A DNA stretch of 64,000 nt from Hoplostethus atlanticus (taxonomy: Eukaryota > Chordata > Actinopteri > Trachichthyiformes > Trachichthyidae), in contig JAXDDX010000144.1 of the NCBI GenBank assembly GCA_034670405.1, positions 977,501-1,041,500 of the forward strand. Reading direction: 5' to 3'. A program made the translations under genes and the position numbers. This document shows positions 45,339-56,120 of this stretch, piece by piece (the stretch's first letter is position 1; each line of letters starts with the position of its first letter). Under the pieces are notes generated by a model. That model had not been told where the DNA came from and searched no databases. It saw only the letters and a list, made by a program, of their open reading frames with translations.

Positions 45339-47861
45339 CTACAGCTCCACAGTAGTCACATTAATCCCCAATGGTGCGTACGTCCTCTGTTGTTGTGTCC
45401 TCCTAAAGTCCACAATCAGCTCCTTAGTTTTGGTGACATTCAGGAGGAGGCTGTTGTCCTGGCACCAGAGTGACAGATCAGCAACTTCCTCCAGGTAGGC
45501 CTTCTCGTCATTGTTGGAGATCAGGCCCACCACCACTGTGTCATCCGCAAACTTAATGATGGAGTTGGAGCTGAACCTGGCCACACAGTGTGTGTACAGG
45601 GAGTACAGTAGGGGGCTGAGGACGCAACCCTGGGGGGATCCTGTGTTCAGGGTGAGGGGGTTGGAGGTGTGTCTGCCCACCCTGATCACCTGGGGCCTGG
45701 CGGTCAGGAAGTCCAGGATCCAGGCACACAGGGGGGTGTTCAGTCCCAGCTCAATCAACTTGCCAGCCAGTCTGGTGGGGACTATGGTATTGAAAGCTGA
45801 ACTATAATCAATGAACAGCAGTCTCACATAGCCCCCCTTCCGGCTGTCCAGATGAGAGAGTGTGGTGTGCAGTACCTGGGAGACAGCATCATCCGTGGAT
45901 CTGTTGGGACAATAAGCAAACTGCAGCGGGTCCATGGAGCAAGGGAGGAAGGCGCAGATGTAGTCCTTTATCAGCCTCTCGAAGCATTTCATGACCACCG
46001 AGGTGAGGGCCACCGGTCGGTAGTCATTCAAGCATGCTGGAGAAGCATTCTTGGGCACAGGGACAATAGTGGATCTCTTGAAGCAGGCGGGGACCACAGA
46101 CTCAGCCAGGGAGATGTTGAATATAGTGGTGAACACTGGAGCTAGCTGATTAGCACAGGTCTTCAGTACTCGCCCAGATACGCCATCTGGACCAGCAGCT
46201 TTCCTGGTGTTCACCCTCGTCAGAGCCCTCCTCACACTGTGCTCAGTCACAGAGAGTGTGTGTTCATCCCCAGCGGTAGAACTCACTCCGGCTGCGCTAA
46301 CGGTGATGTTGTTAGCCGGCGAGCTAGCGCTGTTGTTGCTAGCCTCAAACCGTGCATAAAATGAGTTCAGGTCCTCCGCTAGGGATGCGTCGGCACTCAC
46401 AATTGCGGGGGGTCTGCCCTGGTAGTCCGTTATAGTCCGTAGCCCCTGCCATAGGCGTCTGGTGTCGCGCTGCTCCATCTGCGACTCCACTCTGTCCCTA
46501 TACCTCCTCTTGGCCTCCTTCACCGCCCTTCTCAGTCCATAGGACGTTGCCTTGTGCTCGTCCATGTTGCCAGATACAAGACCGGAGTTATAGGCAGCAG
46601 TGCGGGCGTTCAAAGCGTCGCGGATGGATCTATCAACCCACGGTTTTTGGTTAGGAAAGGACCTAACTTTTACCGTGGGGACGATGGTGTCCACTAGCGT
46701 TGCTATGAAGCTCGTTACTACTTCCGTAAACTCGCTGACGTCCCTGGAACTGGATTGGAACATGTCCCAGTCGACGTCACGCAGAGCGTCCTGTAGCTCA
46801 GCCTCTGATTGGTCAGACCACCGCTTTACGTCCCTCGTCACTACCGCTTCCCGTGCTATCCTTTGTTTATACTCCGGTAGCAGGAAAATGGCGGCATGGT
46901 CTGATTTGCCGAACAGAGGGAGAGAGACAGCCTTGTAGCCTCTCTTGAACGGCGTATAGCAGTGGTCCAACGTTCTTTCCCCTCTGGTAGCACACGTAAT
47001 GTGCTGGTGAACGTTCGGCATGACCTTTTTTAGGTTTGCCCTATTAAAGTCCCCAGCCACCACCATAGCCGTGTCTGGATGCTTGTTCTGATGCCGACAT
47101 AACACATCATGTAGGTCCAATAGTGCTACGTCGGTGTCCGCTTGTGGTGGTATGTAGACGGCTGTGGTGATGACCGAGCTGAACTCCCGGGGAAGGTAGA
47201 ATGGACGGCATGAGATCGTCAGATGTTCCAGGTTCGACGAGCAGGAACGAGAAAGAGTCTTAATGTCCTTGGGGTTGCACCACTTGTTGTTGGTCATGAA
47301 GCAAACCCCTCCACCCTTAGATTTGCCAGACTCTTCCGTTCTATCCGCACGGAAAACAGAGAAGGACTCGGTTGGGCATATGACTCGATCCGGCACCAGC
47401 GGGGTCAGCCATGTTTCCGTCAGACAAAAGATGTTACAATCCCTCATGTCCCGTTGGTATCTAATCCTCGCCCTAACATCATCCAACTTATTATCCAGAG
47501 ACTGGACGTTAGCAAGAAGGATGCTGGGCAGAGGTGGACGGTGGGCTTGAACTCTCAGTCTGTTCCGAATTCCGCTCAGTTTTCCCCGATGTTTCCTCCT
47601 TCGTCTCCCCGTAGATGCGTCTCCACTGTTGTTGTTGTGGCTCGCTCGTACTATCTCTGCCGGCCACGCTGGGTCGATGGGAAAAGTGGACAAAAACCTT
47701 TGTTTTGCGCAAAAGTTTATGTCCAAAAGTGTGCTGCGTTCGTAGGATGTTAGTGCCGATGTGTTTGAGCAAAAAAAGATATTAAAAACAAACACAAAAA
47801 CTAAAAAAACGCACAATCTCCGTGGAGCTACCACGACGGCGTCTAGACACGGCCGCGCCAT
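45339..47861 (-). CDS. LINE endonuclease-reverse transcriptase, C-terminally broken
   Basis: 840-codon ORF. Residues about 113-329 form an APE-type endonuclease: [20 protein letters not shown] (residues 145-152), [11 protein letters not shown] (267-277), ERTLDH (295-300), KSDHAAIF (319-326). Residues about 545-840 form the reverse transcriptase. They contain [46 protein letters not shown] (683-693), [16 protein letters not shown] (741-756) and the catalytic FADD (771-774). All catalytic blocks appear intact. The frame ends at [10 protein letters not shown], where related elements continue with about 60 more residues before VESILTGS. That stretch is deleted. The rest is out of frame in the next entry. 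It nicks target DNA and primes reverse transcription there. With the break it is probably inactive. Confidence 0.9.
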   Translation of the reverse strand: MARPCLDAVVVAPRRLCVFLVFVFVFNIFFCSNTSALTSYERSTLLDINFCAKQRFLSTFPIDPAWPAEIVRASHNNNSGDASTGRRRRKHRGKLSGIRNRLRVQAHRPPLPSILLANVQSLDNKLDDVRARIRYQRDMRDCNIFCLTETWLTPLVPDRVICPTESFSVFRADRTEESGKSKGGGVCFMTNNKWCNPKDIKTLSRSCSSNLEHLTISCRPFYLPREFSSVITTAVYIPPQADTDVALLDLHDVLCRHQNKHPDTAMVVAGDFNRANLKKVMPNVHQHITCATRGERTLDHCYTPFKRGYKAVSLPLFGKSDHAAIFLLPEYKQRIAREAVVTRDVKRWSDQSEAELQDALRDVDWDMFQSSSRDVSEFTEVVTSFIATLVDTIVPTVKVRSFPNQKPWVDRSIRDALNARTAAYNSGLVSGNMDEHKATSYGLRRAVKEAKRRYRDRVESQMEQRDTRRLWQGLRTITDYQGRPPAIVSADASLAEDLNSFYARFEASNNSASSPANNITVSAAGVSSTAGDEHTLSVTEHSVRRALTRVNTRKAAGPDGVSGRVLKTCANQLAPVFTTIFNISLAESVVPACFKRSTIVPVPKNASPACLNDYRPVALTSVVMKCFERLIKDYICAFLPCSMDPLQFAYCPNRSTDDAVSQVLHTTLSHLDSRKGGYVRLLFIDYSSAFNTIVPTRLAGKLIELGLNTPLCAWILDFLTARPQVIRVGRHTSNPLTLNTGSPQGCVLSPLLYSLYTHCVARFSSNSIIKFADDTVVVGLISNNDEKAYLEEVADLSLWCQDNSLLLNVTKTKELIVDFRRTQQQRTYAPLGINVTTVEL

Positions 47862-47999
47862 CTTAGCTTGTAATGTGGTTGACGTTTTTGTGGCTACGTA
47901 CAGACACCTTCCTCAACACCTCCTGTAAAACACCATCCTCTTCCTCTTTTAACTCACCGTCCTTTGATTCCTTGGGGCCCTTATCTTTCAAATCAGAAT

Positions 48000-49334
48000 C
48001 CTTAGGGAGAGTCAGGGTAATCTCTCGAGTTTGTTTGAGTAGGTATCTTTGCAAGATGCAAGATTGCAAGATTGTTGTATTTCTTAATCGTCTGATCAGT
48101 CAAGCCCCTTTGTTTTAGAATCTTTGTCATTTTATTATCCAGATAATTTTCAGCCCATTACTTGATATTCATTCTGCTGGGCTAATATATTCATCTGCAA
48201 CTTTTTAAATAGTATCAGATAATTACTGTTTAAACTGATGGTGCAACTACTTTACTTTCAAGATACAGGATATGGCGGTGATGTTGATTGTCGATATTGA
48301 ATGATGATCGGCTGCCAGAGAAGTAGAAATCCATCTAAGTTTGTCTGGCACTGAATTTAACCAACACAGTCCTCCAACACAGTCTTTACAAAACCAACTG
48401 AACCACTCGGCCCTACAACTAGACTGAAAAGGGTAATTGTAAACGCAGATCAAAATCTCTAGTCACCTGCAACATTGTTTTATATGTATTTATTCCTCTT
48501 ATCATTAATTTATTTTCAGTAACCAGAAGGTAAGGTTCTACCATCAGACAGGAGACGTCTTTTTGCTGAGGATAAACCGTTTTATATTGCACACAATTTT
48601 ATGTTGAGAGGCAATGATTTCATTGGCTGACTCGTGAATATAACCCTCAACTAACTCTTTAAGGCTGTCAAATAACACATTTTGCGCAGTGCCTTTAGTC
48701 TTTAGGACAACACGATTCAATTTTGTTTTAAAAGCAACATTTGGGATTAAGTTTGACTTTTCCACAAATTTTCCCCAGAGAGATATTATAAAAATGTAAA
48801 TAAAGATTTGTTGTTTGGGCGGGTTTGATTTGGGTTTGATTTGATTTTGTCTGCCTCTAACTGAATTCCCTGATTCTCATCTGATTCTCTTTTGTTTGCT
48901 TTCCTCATCATTTACCTCAGTGGGTACCCTGACACCTGTTGCTTGCCTTTCAGAAACGTTTTGGTGTAGTCTGCAAAAATTTTCACTCTTTCTTTCAAAA
49001 TGCCACACTGGGGTTACCCAGACACCCGTCATGGCTCTTTTCTTTTGCGCAAGCAGCTGTTTGGTTATTCTGATCACTACAGGTGCGACAGAGGGTAAAC
49101 ATCAATTTACCATTTGGTGTTTTGTAAAGCAGAAGGGGAAAAAAAGAAATGAAGATGAGGGTAGACCTTGGCTGAAATCAAAATAGCCACAAAGCTGCTC
49201 AAAAGCGTTGTGTATGATGGTAGGATGCCCAAGTACGCCATGCTGTGTATCTAAGTCTTAGTGGTGGGGTTCTCCCTGGCTCTAGGCACAAGGTTTAGGT
49301 GCACCCTACCTTTCGAGGAAAGCTTTAACCTGGG
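48000..49334. other. Intron, nothing recognised
   Basis: Unique-looking sequence between the LINE and the BEL/Pao element. Small open frames only. Confidence 0.5.
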
Positions 49335-49660
49335 TGTAGAGGCTAAGCCAATGCTTTAAGCCACTGAGGTGTTGCACCACGTAGGTTATAGTTGACGCAC
49401 TCTTTACCGTGTCTGATGTATGTTGGATGAATTAAAAGTCCGAGACAAACTCTTCTGTTTGACACTGAGTCCATTTATTTTCTCCGTTGATTCTTGATGT
49501 CCATTAATCCATTAAACAAACATTTCTCTCCATGCAGCAACAATCTGAGTGAGTGGGAGTGGGAGTGAGTGGTCAAAAACTATTTGCCTTCCGGGCAACG
49601 CCTGAACCTACAAAGGTTGGTTCCCATTTATAGAATTGAGCACTAATTGGCTCCTATACA
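49335..49660 (-). repeat. BEL/Pao LTR (3' of element)
   Basis: Starts TGTAGAGGCTAAGCC and ends CTCCTATACA. On the minus strand this gives TG...CA. Differs from the other LTR at about six places plus small indels, so the pair is roughly 98% alike by eye. Confidence 0.92.
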
Positions 49661-49835
49661 CCGGCCCCTAATTGTTAGTGCAGGCAGACATAACAATTCA
49701 ATGCAAAACAATAAAGGAGCCAAATGTGAAAACCTCAATTACCATACATGGAAATGCAAATCAACATAATTCAATCTACCTCTTGTATTAAACAAAGTTT
49801 AGTTACAGGTCCCTCAATAATGTTAGTTTTGGTCT

Positions 49836-50860
49836 TTAACCAATGCCAACTCTTTTACAGAGAGCATTGAGATCTTCAACCATTTGCATGGCCTCCTTTT
49901 CTGAGCCCAAGCTCATCAAACGGTCGTCCACATAGAAATGCCGCTTAACAGCTTGAACAGTCTCCGCAGAAAAGTCAGACTTGTCATCAGCGGTTTTCCT
50001 CAGCGCATAACTAGCGCAACTAGGCGATGAAACAGCCCTGAACAAATGCACAGCCATTCTGTAGTCCTTGAGCTCTCTGTTGAAGTCTCCTTCTGGCCAC
50101 CAGAGAAAGCGAAGAAAATCTCTGTCCTGTTCTGCAACCTTCACCTGATGGAATATAGCCTGTATGTCTCCCATAACTGCCACAGGCTCCTGCCTGAATC
50201 GAGTGAGAACTCCAAGGAGTGAACTGGTGAGGTTTGGATGTTCCTTTAAAATTGGCTCCACAGTCAAACACCACTCGTAGAGAACCTTTTCTGGGATGAT
50301 AGACACTGTGGTGTGGAATCTACCACACTTTTCCACTGGTACACTGCAACTGCTGCTGAGGTACTTGCTCCGCATAACCTTTATCAATTACCCCATTGAG
50401 ATAACTTGAATATTCCTTGTGCAACTGTGGATTATTCACAAACTTCCTCCTTAATCCAAGTATCCTTTGCTTAGCCACTGCAAAATTGTTTGGTAGGAGG
50501 ACATCAGGTTTCTTAAAGGGCAACTTTAGGCAATACCTCTTATCCTGTAGTGTTGCAGAGGATTTCATAATTTCCATAAATCTGACATCTTCTCTAGACA
50601 TCTTTGTCCTCTGAGGTCTTTTCATTAAAGTCGTGGTTATACTGATTGTTCAGCATGAGCTCCAAGTTAGATACAGAAATCCTATTCACCACAACAGAAG
50701 GAATCTCCATATCAAGCTTGCTGCCATTTCCATTTAAAGGACCATTGATGACCCATCCCAACACTGTTCTTATAGCATATGGGCCATCTCCACAGCTGTT
50801 GACAATTTCCCAAGGTTCCAATATCTTGGGAGTGTCGGTTCAACATGTCAACATTGGCCT
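49836..50860 (-). pseudogene. BEL/Pao reverse transcriptase, frameshifted
   Basis: Three overlapping minus frames carry one protein. 50594-50821 gives [20 protein letters not shown] and GWVINGPL. 50320-50625 gives [23 protein letters not shown]-like ILGLRRKF. 49836-50387 gives PVEKCGRFHTT (distorted), GDIQAIFHQVKVAEQDRDFL, RFLWWPEG, SPSCASYALRKTA and the catalytic FYVDDRLMS. The wording (HQV-V...D.LRFLWW, F.V.SSP..A.YAL) is typical of Pao-type RT. The protein stops at CKRVGIG, before the thumb and RNase H. Confidence 0.85.
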
Positions 50861-52403
50861 TTATGCTGGGGATATGAACCTTTGACAAATGAGGCCACCT
50901 CTTCACATCTGCAGCAGTAGCAATGTTGTCTGCAGTGACTGGCATTTGCTTCTGGGTCAGGACCTCCGGGAGAGGATAAAAGTTATTTTCCTCCAGACCA
51001 GACACCTCCATCCCAAATAAGGAGTATGCTGGAACAACCTTTTCCTGTCCCATAGTTTTTAAGAGAAAATGAGTTATTTTTCCTGTAATGTTCAACTTCT
51101 GCATGAGATCTTCCGAACAGAATGTAGCTGAACTACCAGGATCCAGAAATGCATAGGTCTGTATGACCTGATTGCCCTTAGTGGACTTGACCTGCACCGG
51201 AACAATGGATAGAATACAGTGATCTTTTCCGGCCCCTGTACGCCCACATGTCTGCGTGAGAGTTGATGGTTTAACTCCTGGTGGCTCCTTTGTTTGTGCT
51301 GACTCCACATTTGCCTTCTTGATATGAAGCACAGTGGGATGTTGTTGATCACAAACTTCACAGATCAAGCGCTTATTACAGTCCCGGCTTATGCGTCCAA
51401 TACATAAGCATCCAAAACAAATTCCTTTCTCCTTTAGAAAGTGAATCTTGTCTCTGTGCTTCTTACCTTTGAATTGTTGGCATTTGTCTAAAAGAGCATG
51501 TGAACAACAATGACAGTACAAGCTCTCCTGTTTCTTTGATCCATTTGTCATAGTTTTATCTTCAACAGAATCCATTGGTGTTACTGTAGTGGCAAAACTA
51601 CTCCCTTTCTCTCTATTCTTTGACTGTAGCTTAAACTTGTTGGAAGGTTTTAAGCCAACTGTATTTTGTGATACATCTTCAATGTCTCCAAAGATCAGGT
51701 CAGAAAGGATTCTCACATACTTCTCAAGAAATGCAACCACATCAATAAAATGAGCCCTGTCATTGGAAATTTCCATAATGTCATGAGCCTTAGCTCTCCA
51801 TCGCTCCCTGAGTTTGAATGGCAATTTAAAAACAACCAGTCTCATATTGGTTGGCATATCCAACTCCTGCATGTAATGAAGCTCTTCCATTGCATTACAA
51901 CATCCACGCAAGAATAAAGCATAGGCTTGTAGGGCTTTAACATCCTCAGATTTCATTATTGGTGGCCAAGCTAAAACCTTTTCTATGTATGCACTTGCGA
52001 TCTTGTACTCGTTGCCAAAATGTTCATGTAGAAGACCCTTTGCCACTATGTAGCCACGTTCAGGAGCCATGTGCTGGCAGCTACGAACCAATTCCTTTGG
52101 CTGTCCTCTTGTGAACTGTTCCAAGTAGTACAAGCAATCAGCTTTCCTAGCTTTGTCCTCCACTCCTTGTTCAAATGCTTTAATGAAAGCTTTGTATTGA
52201 AATGGATCTCCTTCAAATATAGGAATGTCTCGTGTTGGCAGAGACAGTAAGCGCTGCTGGTGAACAAGTGCAGCTGTTATTTCGTTTTGCTTGTGCATTA
52301 TAGCGACGAGATCTCCAGATGGAATTTGATCATTTTGTTGATGATTTATATGTTGCCTATAACTTTGATTTGCCCGAGCAGTTGTTGTTACACCGGGTTG
52401 CAA
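50712..52403 (-). CDS. BEL/Pao gag C-terminus and aspartic protease, partial
   Basis: 563-codon frame. Residues about 60-240 resemble the DUF1759-type gag region ([40 protein letters not shown]). A cysteine/histidine cluster follows: [42 protein letters not shown]. An aspartic protease of the DUF1758 type is marked by [20 protein letters not shown]. The frame then runs toward the RT but shifts near 50830 (after IKANVDML). Gag assembles particles, and the protease cuts the polyprotein. The first quarter of gag lies upstream in other frames. Confidence 0.85.
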   Translation of the reverse strand: MQPGVTTTARANQSYRQHINHQQNDQIPSGDLVAIMHKQNEITAALVHQQRLLSLPTRDIPIFEGDPFQYKAFIKAFEQGVEDKARKADCLYYLEQFTRGQPKELVRSCQHMAPERGYIVAKGLLHEHFGNEYKIASAYIEKVLAWPPIMKSEDVKALQAYALFLRGCCNAMEELHYMQELDMPTNMRLVVFKLPFKLRERWRAKAHDIMEISNDRAHFIDVVAFLEKYVRILSDLIFGDIEDVSQNTVGLKPSNKFKLQSKNREKGSSFATTVTPMDSVEDKTMTNGSKKQESLYCHCCSHALLDKCQQFKGKKHRDKIHFLKEKGICFGCLCIGRISRDCNKRLICEVCDQQHPTVLHIKKANVESAQTKEPPGVKPSTLTQTCGRTGAGKDHCILSIVPVQVKSTKGNQVIQTYAFLDPGSSATFCSEDLMQKLNITGKITHFLLKTMGQEKVVPAYSLFGMEVSGLEENNFYPLPEVLTQKQMPVTADNIATAADVKRWPHLSKVHIPSIKANVDMLNRHSQDIGTLGNCQQLWRWPICYKNSVGMGHQWSFKWKWQQA

Positions 52404-52418
52404 AACTTGTGATGTTTC

Positions 52419-53338
52419 CTAATGCTGTTGATCATGTTTATCAGCATCTCGCTTTAATGCACTTGAAACCTGCCTTTCAGTTTGCTTTAGCCTAACGTCC
52501 ATTGCTGGCTGTTTGTTCTGTGGCAATGACCAATCCTTTTGCTGTGTTGTTTTCCATGCTGCAGGCTCATATTCCTTTGCCATAGGGTTAAGCGTGTTGA
52601 ATGGTGCCAGTTTCCTCTTTTCCCAGTTCATGCCATTTGTCGATGCATGAGAGGAACGCTGTCCATCCGAAGCCTGCAACACTGCCAACTTAGCAGTATT
52701 TGCAGCTAGCGCTGTTTCCAATTCTAGCTGTTCCTTTCTCCTCCTTATCTGTTGCTCCTGTTCGCATGCCGTTCCTGTAAAGCTGCCATACGAGCAACAA
52801 GTGCAGCTTTTTCTGCTGCTGCTTTAATTTGTGCAGAAGAAGTGGTACTTGACTTATTACTGGTATCACTTTTGTTTGAATGTTTACCCCCATTGGAAAC
52901 ACTGTCATCAGGATTTACATCATCATGATTACCACCATCAATATTAAAATCACCAGTACCTTCATTTTCAGAAACCCACTATTTTGTATTGGCAATAAAT
53001 TCATCATTGAACATAATTTTTGCCTTAAACCATGTTTCATGTCTTTCCTTTTCCTCCTGTGGCAATAAAACCATTATAGAATCATGCATACACCTTATTT
53101 CATCACACAGTTCAATGTAACCATCAAAAGCATTTTGTACCTCTGAATATTTACCATTGTGCATTAAACCTTGTATCACATTTCTTAAATTGCTAGCTTT
53201 ATTTAGCTTAGCTTTTCTACCATTTTGCAATCTGTCCAATTTATCAGCAAGTGCTTTAGCAGAAAGTGACCACCCGCTTGCTGGTTTGTGTTTCACTACA
53301 GCTGACCACAGTGATCGGTTTGCCAGCAGTTTGCACAC
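52419..53338 (-). pseudogene. BEL/Pao gag N-terminal pieces
   Basis: Minus frames 52979-53338, 52690-52908 and 52419-52721 are successive parts of one gag start, separated by stops and frameshifts. The first has SAKALADKLDRLQNGRKAKL and DEIRCMHDSIMVLLPQEEKE. The middle carries an alanine/lysine coiled-coil-like stretch. The last leads into the 52403 frame. Confidence 0.75.
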
Positions 53339-53777
53339 TCGCCACTGACGTTATGTCCATGTCCGCAATGGGCTCTTCGATCTTTAATGTTTGACAGTCA
53401 ACGGATTGCAACAAATTAATCGATACAAAGTTTATTGTTCATCTACTTCAGCGAACAATGCATTGGAATTACGCCCTTATACTGTATGTGCACACAAACT
53501 TAGATGGCCATCTAAGACGGTGGTAGCGCTACACATACCTCCATAAGATGAACGTTATTCCGTGATTCAAACGGCGAGAAACTCCACAGCGCTGCTCCTC
53601 TCTGGCGTCCTAGGCGGCAGATAACTCCGGCGTCCTAGGCGGCAGATGAGCAGACGAGACGCAGCTGGCGAAGCGCTCCAAACACGCAGCCCCCGTCCTC
53701 CTCTCTCATGTTGCCGTATCGAACGTAGAGAAAGTCCAACTCCAAAACTCCAATGAGGCAAAGTTTTTGACTATATT

Positions 53778-54097
53778 GTAGAGGCTAAGCCAACGCTTTA
53801 AGCCACTGAGGTGTTGCACCACGTAGGTTATAGTTGACGCACTCTTTACCGTGTCTGATGTATGTTGGATGAATTAAAAGTCCGAGACAAACTCTTCTGT
53901 TTGACACTGAGTCCATTTATTTTCTCCGTTGATTCTTGATGTCCATTAATCCATTAAACACACATTTCTCTCCATGCAGCAACAATCTGAGTGAGGGAGT
54001 GGGAGTGAGTGGTCAAAAACTATTTGCCTTCCGGGCAACACCTGAACCTACAAAGGTTGGTTCCCATAATAGAATTGAGCGCTAATTGGCTCCTATA
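53778..54097 (-). repeat. BEL/Pao LTR (5' of element)
   Basis: Starts TGTAGAGGCTAAGCC. The outer end is CTCCTATA followed by TTAGG, so the terminal CA is lost or mutated. Contains the inner GGGAGTGAGTGG short repeat as in the partner, with one 3-4 nt unit fewer. Confidence 0.9.
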
Positions 54098-54540
54098 TTA
54101 GGGGTTAGCCTTTTTCATCTCAGCCCACTGATGCGCTCACATGAATACAACTCTCAGGCACTTTCAGCTCAATGGATTTCATATTGCATTGTAGCGTCAC
54201 TGAAATAAATAAATAATTAAATAAATGGTTAAATAATTACATACGTGCCATATTTAATTATTTATTCTCACATTTCATTTAATTTTTATTTATTTAATTT
54301 AGTCTGAAATATTCCTCCCTACTTGACTCTATAGTCCTGCGTGGCCGTGGTGGTGGTAGAAAGTGAAAGTCTTTGTCGGTCAGATCAAGAATACGTATGG
54401 AATCTGACGAAATGTGAAAAGTTTTTTAGATCATGAAACAATCTGATCATCGAGGATACAGATTAATGCTGGTGAAAAGGGGATCGGAGTACATGCTAAT
54501 GGTTTCCTTCTTGCTCTCTCTCTCTCTCTCCCCCTCACAG

Positions 54541-54749
54541 AGGCTAATGTTCGCTCAGCAGTATCTAAGGGCTACATCTCTGGCTTGTTGCGGCTGTATG
54601 AGGACTGGCACAGCAAGGATACTGAACAAGTTGCCATAGCAATCCGCCAAGCATTGCTGTGCTGCCTTCATCAGGCCACTCACAGTACTGCTGGCAAACA
54701 GGCTTTTGTATCCCAAGGAGGCATCAGGCTTATGTATCAAACTACACAG
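54541..54749 (+). CDS. agbl1: AGBL1 (CCP4) exon f
   Basis: The acceptor is CTCTCCCCCTCACAG and the donor is GTAAAG. Entry phase 1, exit phase 0, 209 nt. Encodes K-ANVRSAVSKGYISGLLRLYE, DWHSKDTEQVAIAIRQALLC, CLHQ...GKQAFVSQGGIRLMYQTTQ. The GY(I/V)xxLLxLxxDWHS block and the closing LFSTTQ/LMYQTTQ are shared with human AGBL1. Still the armadillo-like domain. It sits 444 nt downstream of the BEL/Pao element. Confidence 0.95.
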
Positions 54750-55546
54750 GTAAAGTTATTATCCCTTTCTCTCTCATTTTCAGGCAGCTGTGCCTATCGG
54801 CCTGGCAGCCTTTTGTTTTTGTATGTGTTCTTTATATCTTTCTTTCTTCCTTCTGATTAAAACTGCCTTCCCATGAATGAAAATGCACAAACTTTAGATG
54901 GTAGTCCATCATCTGGTCCAAAACCATGCATACTGTAAAATGGAACCACAGGTGTGCAATGTTCTAAGGATGTAGGCCCATGTGAGAGGAATCTTTTCTA
55001 CAATGCTACCTAGTGGAAATTCTGAAGTTCGTCACAGTTTTGTTTGCCATTTTTTCATCAAAGTAAAACAAAATCGCAACATTGCACTGTCAGACTGTGA
55101 TGAAATTAAATTAATACCCTTACGTAGATGAGCGTGGCTTCGGACACAATGACACATGCTTGCCTTGCAATTCCCCATGGGAAATGTAAAGCCAGTCAGA
55201 CTCAGAATCATTGCTTACTAATGAAACTTTAAGGTTGAAGATGGATGACCTTCTGGTCATGTATGTTAAGTCAAAAAAACTGGTCAGTCTTACCTTAATT
55301 CCTTGTGAATTTTATGCCAAGAGGTCTGAGTAGTACAAATTGCTGAGTTTGGAGAGGAAAGGTGGTGTCGGTGTGTTAGATAGTTAGATGTTTTTTGTAA
55401 GGAATGAATGGAAGATACTATGCCAGACAGTAGTCTATGGCAGGACAGGAAAGTGCATGAAATCATGCAGCCTGTTGAGACTGAAGGGGAGAGAAAGAAA
55501 CTGACACTTAACACCTAATTAAAAACCTCATGTAAAACCTAAAATA
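54750..55546 (+). other. Intron, nothing recognised
   Basis: No repeats or genes recognised. Confidence 0.5.
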
Positions 55547-56120
55547 CACTATATGGCCAAGAGTCAGTGGACATCTGACCACCACACCTATATGAGCTTG
55601 CTGGACATCCCATTCTAAAACCATGGGCATTAATATGGAGTTGGACCCCCCTTTGCAGCTATAACAGCCACCACTCTGGGAAGGCTTTCCACAAGCTTTT
55701 GGAATGTGTCTGTGGGAATTTGTGCCCATTCAGCCAAAAGAGCATTTGTGAGGTCAGGCAGTAATGTTGGACGAGAAGGCCTGGCTCGCAATCAGCGTTC
55801 TAATTCCTCCCAAAGGTGTTCAATGGGGTTGAGGTCAGGGCTGTGTGCAGGCCAATCGAGTTCCTCCACACCAAACTCGTCTAACCATGTCTTTATGGAC
55901 CTCGCTTTGTGCACAGGGGCAGAGTCATGCTGGAACAGCAAAGGGCTTTCCCCAAACTGTTGCCACAAAGTTGGAAGTGCCCAATTGGCTGAAATGTCTT
56001 TGTATCCTGATTACCCTTCACTGGAACTAAGGGGCCAAGCCCAAACCCTGAAAAACAGGGTGGCTGAAACACCTGAACTCAAATTAGTAGGGGTGTCCAC
56101 TGATTTTTTGCCATATAGTG
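55547..56120 (-). mobile_element. Tc1/mariner MITE-like element with transposase C-terminus
   Basis: 574 bp with TA on both sides (55545-55546, 56121-56122) and ends CACTATATGGC and GCCATATAGTG. The minus strand encodes the C-terminal half of a Tc1 transposase: LLFQHDSAPVHKARSIKTWL (second aspartate), then LNPIEHLWEELER (final acidic residue), then a stop in place of a codon. The first catalytic region and the DNA-binding domain are missing. It moved, if at all, by another element's transposase. Confidence 0.9.

Larger units (their letters stand above)
44701..47990 (-). mobile_element. CR1/Rex-type LINE, nearly full length
   Basis: Minus-strand element. The tail is tandem TTGAATC-type repeats at 44701-44721. 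The 3' UTR (44722-44970) shares TTTATTTGTCACAT and GTGCAGTGAAATG with the 8863-9215 fragment. One long ORF (45339-47861) and a shifted C-terminal piece (44971-45338) make up the ORF2-type protein. The 5' boundary above 47861 is unclear. A lysine/glutamate-rich minus frame at 47863-48069 ends just before the ORF and could be 5' UTR or unrelated. Confidence 0.85.
49335..54097 (-). mobile_element. BEL/Pao LTR retrotransposon, internally deleted
   Basis: Minus-strand element bounded by two LTRs (49335-49660 as 3' LTR and 53778-54097 as 5' LTR). The order, reading the minus strand, is gag-like frames, zinc-knuckle and aspartic protease, then the first half of the reverse transcriptase. RNase H and integrase are absent, so it could not integrate by itself. 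A polypurine-like run AGGGGCCGG adjoins the 3' LTR. No matching target duplication was found: the flanks read CTGGG and TTAGG. Confidence 0.88.

Noticed and set aside
47223-47753. 176-codon plus-strand frame
   Set aside because: It is the antisense shadow of the LINE endonuclease ORF.
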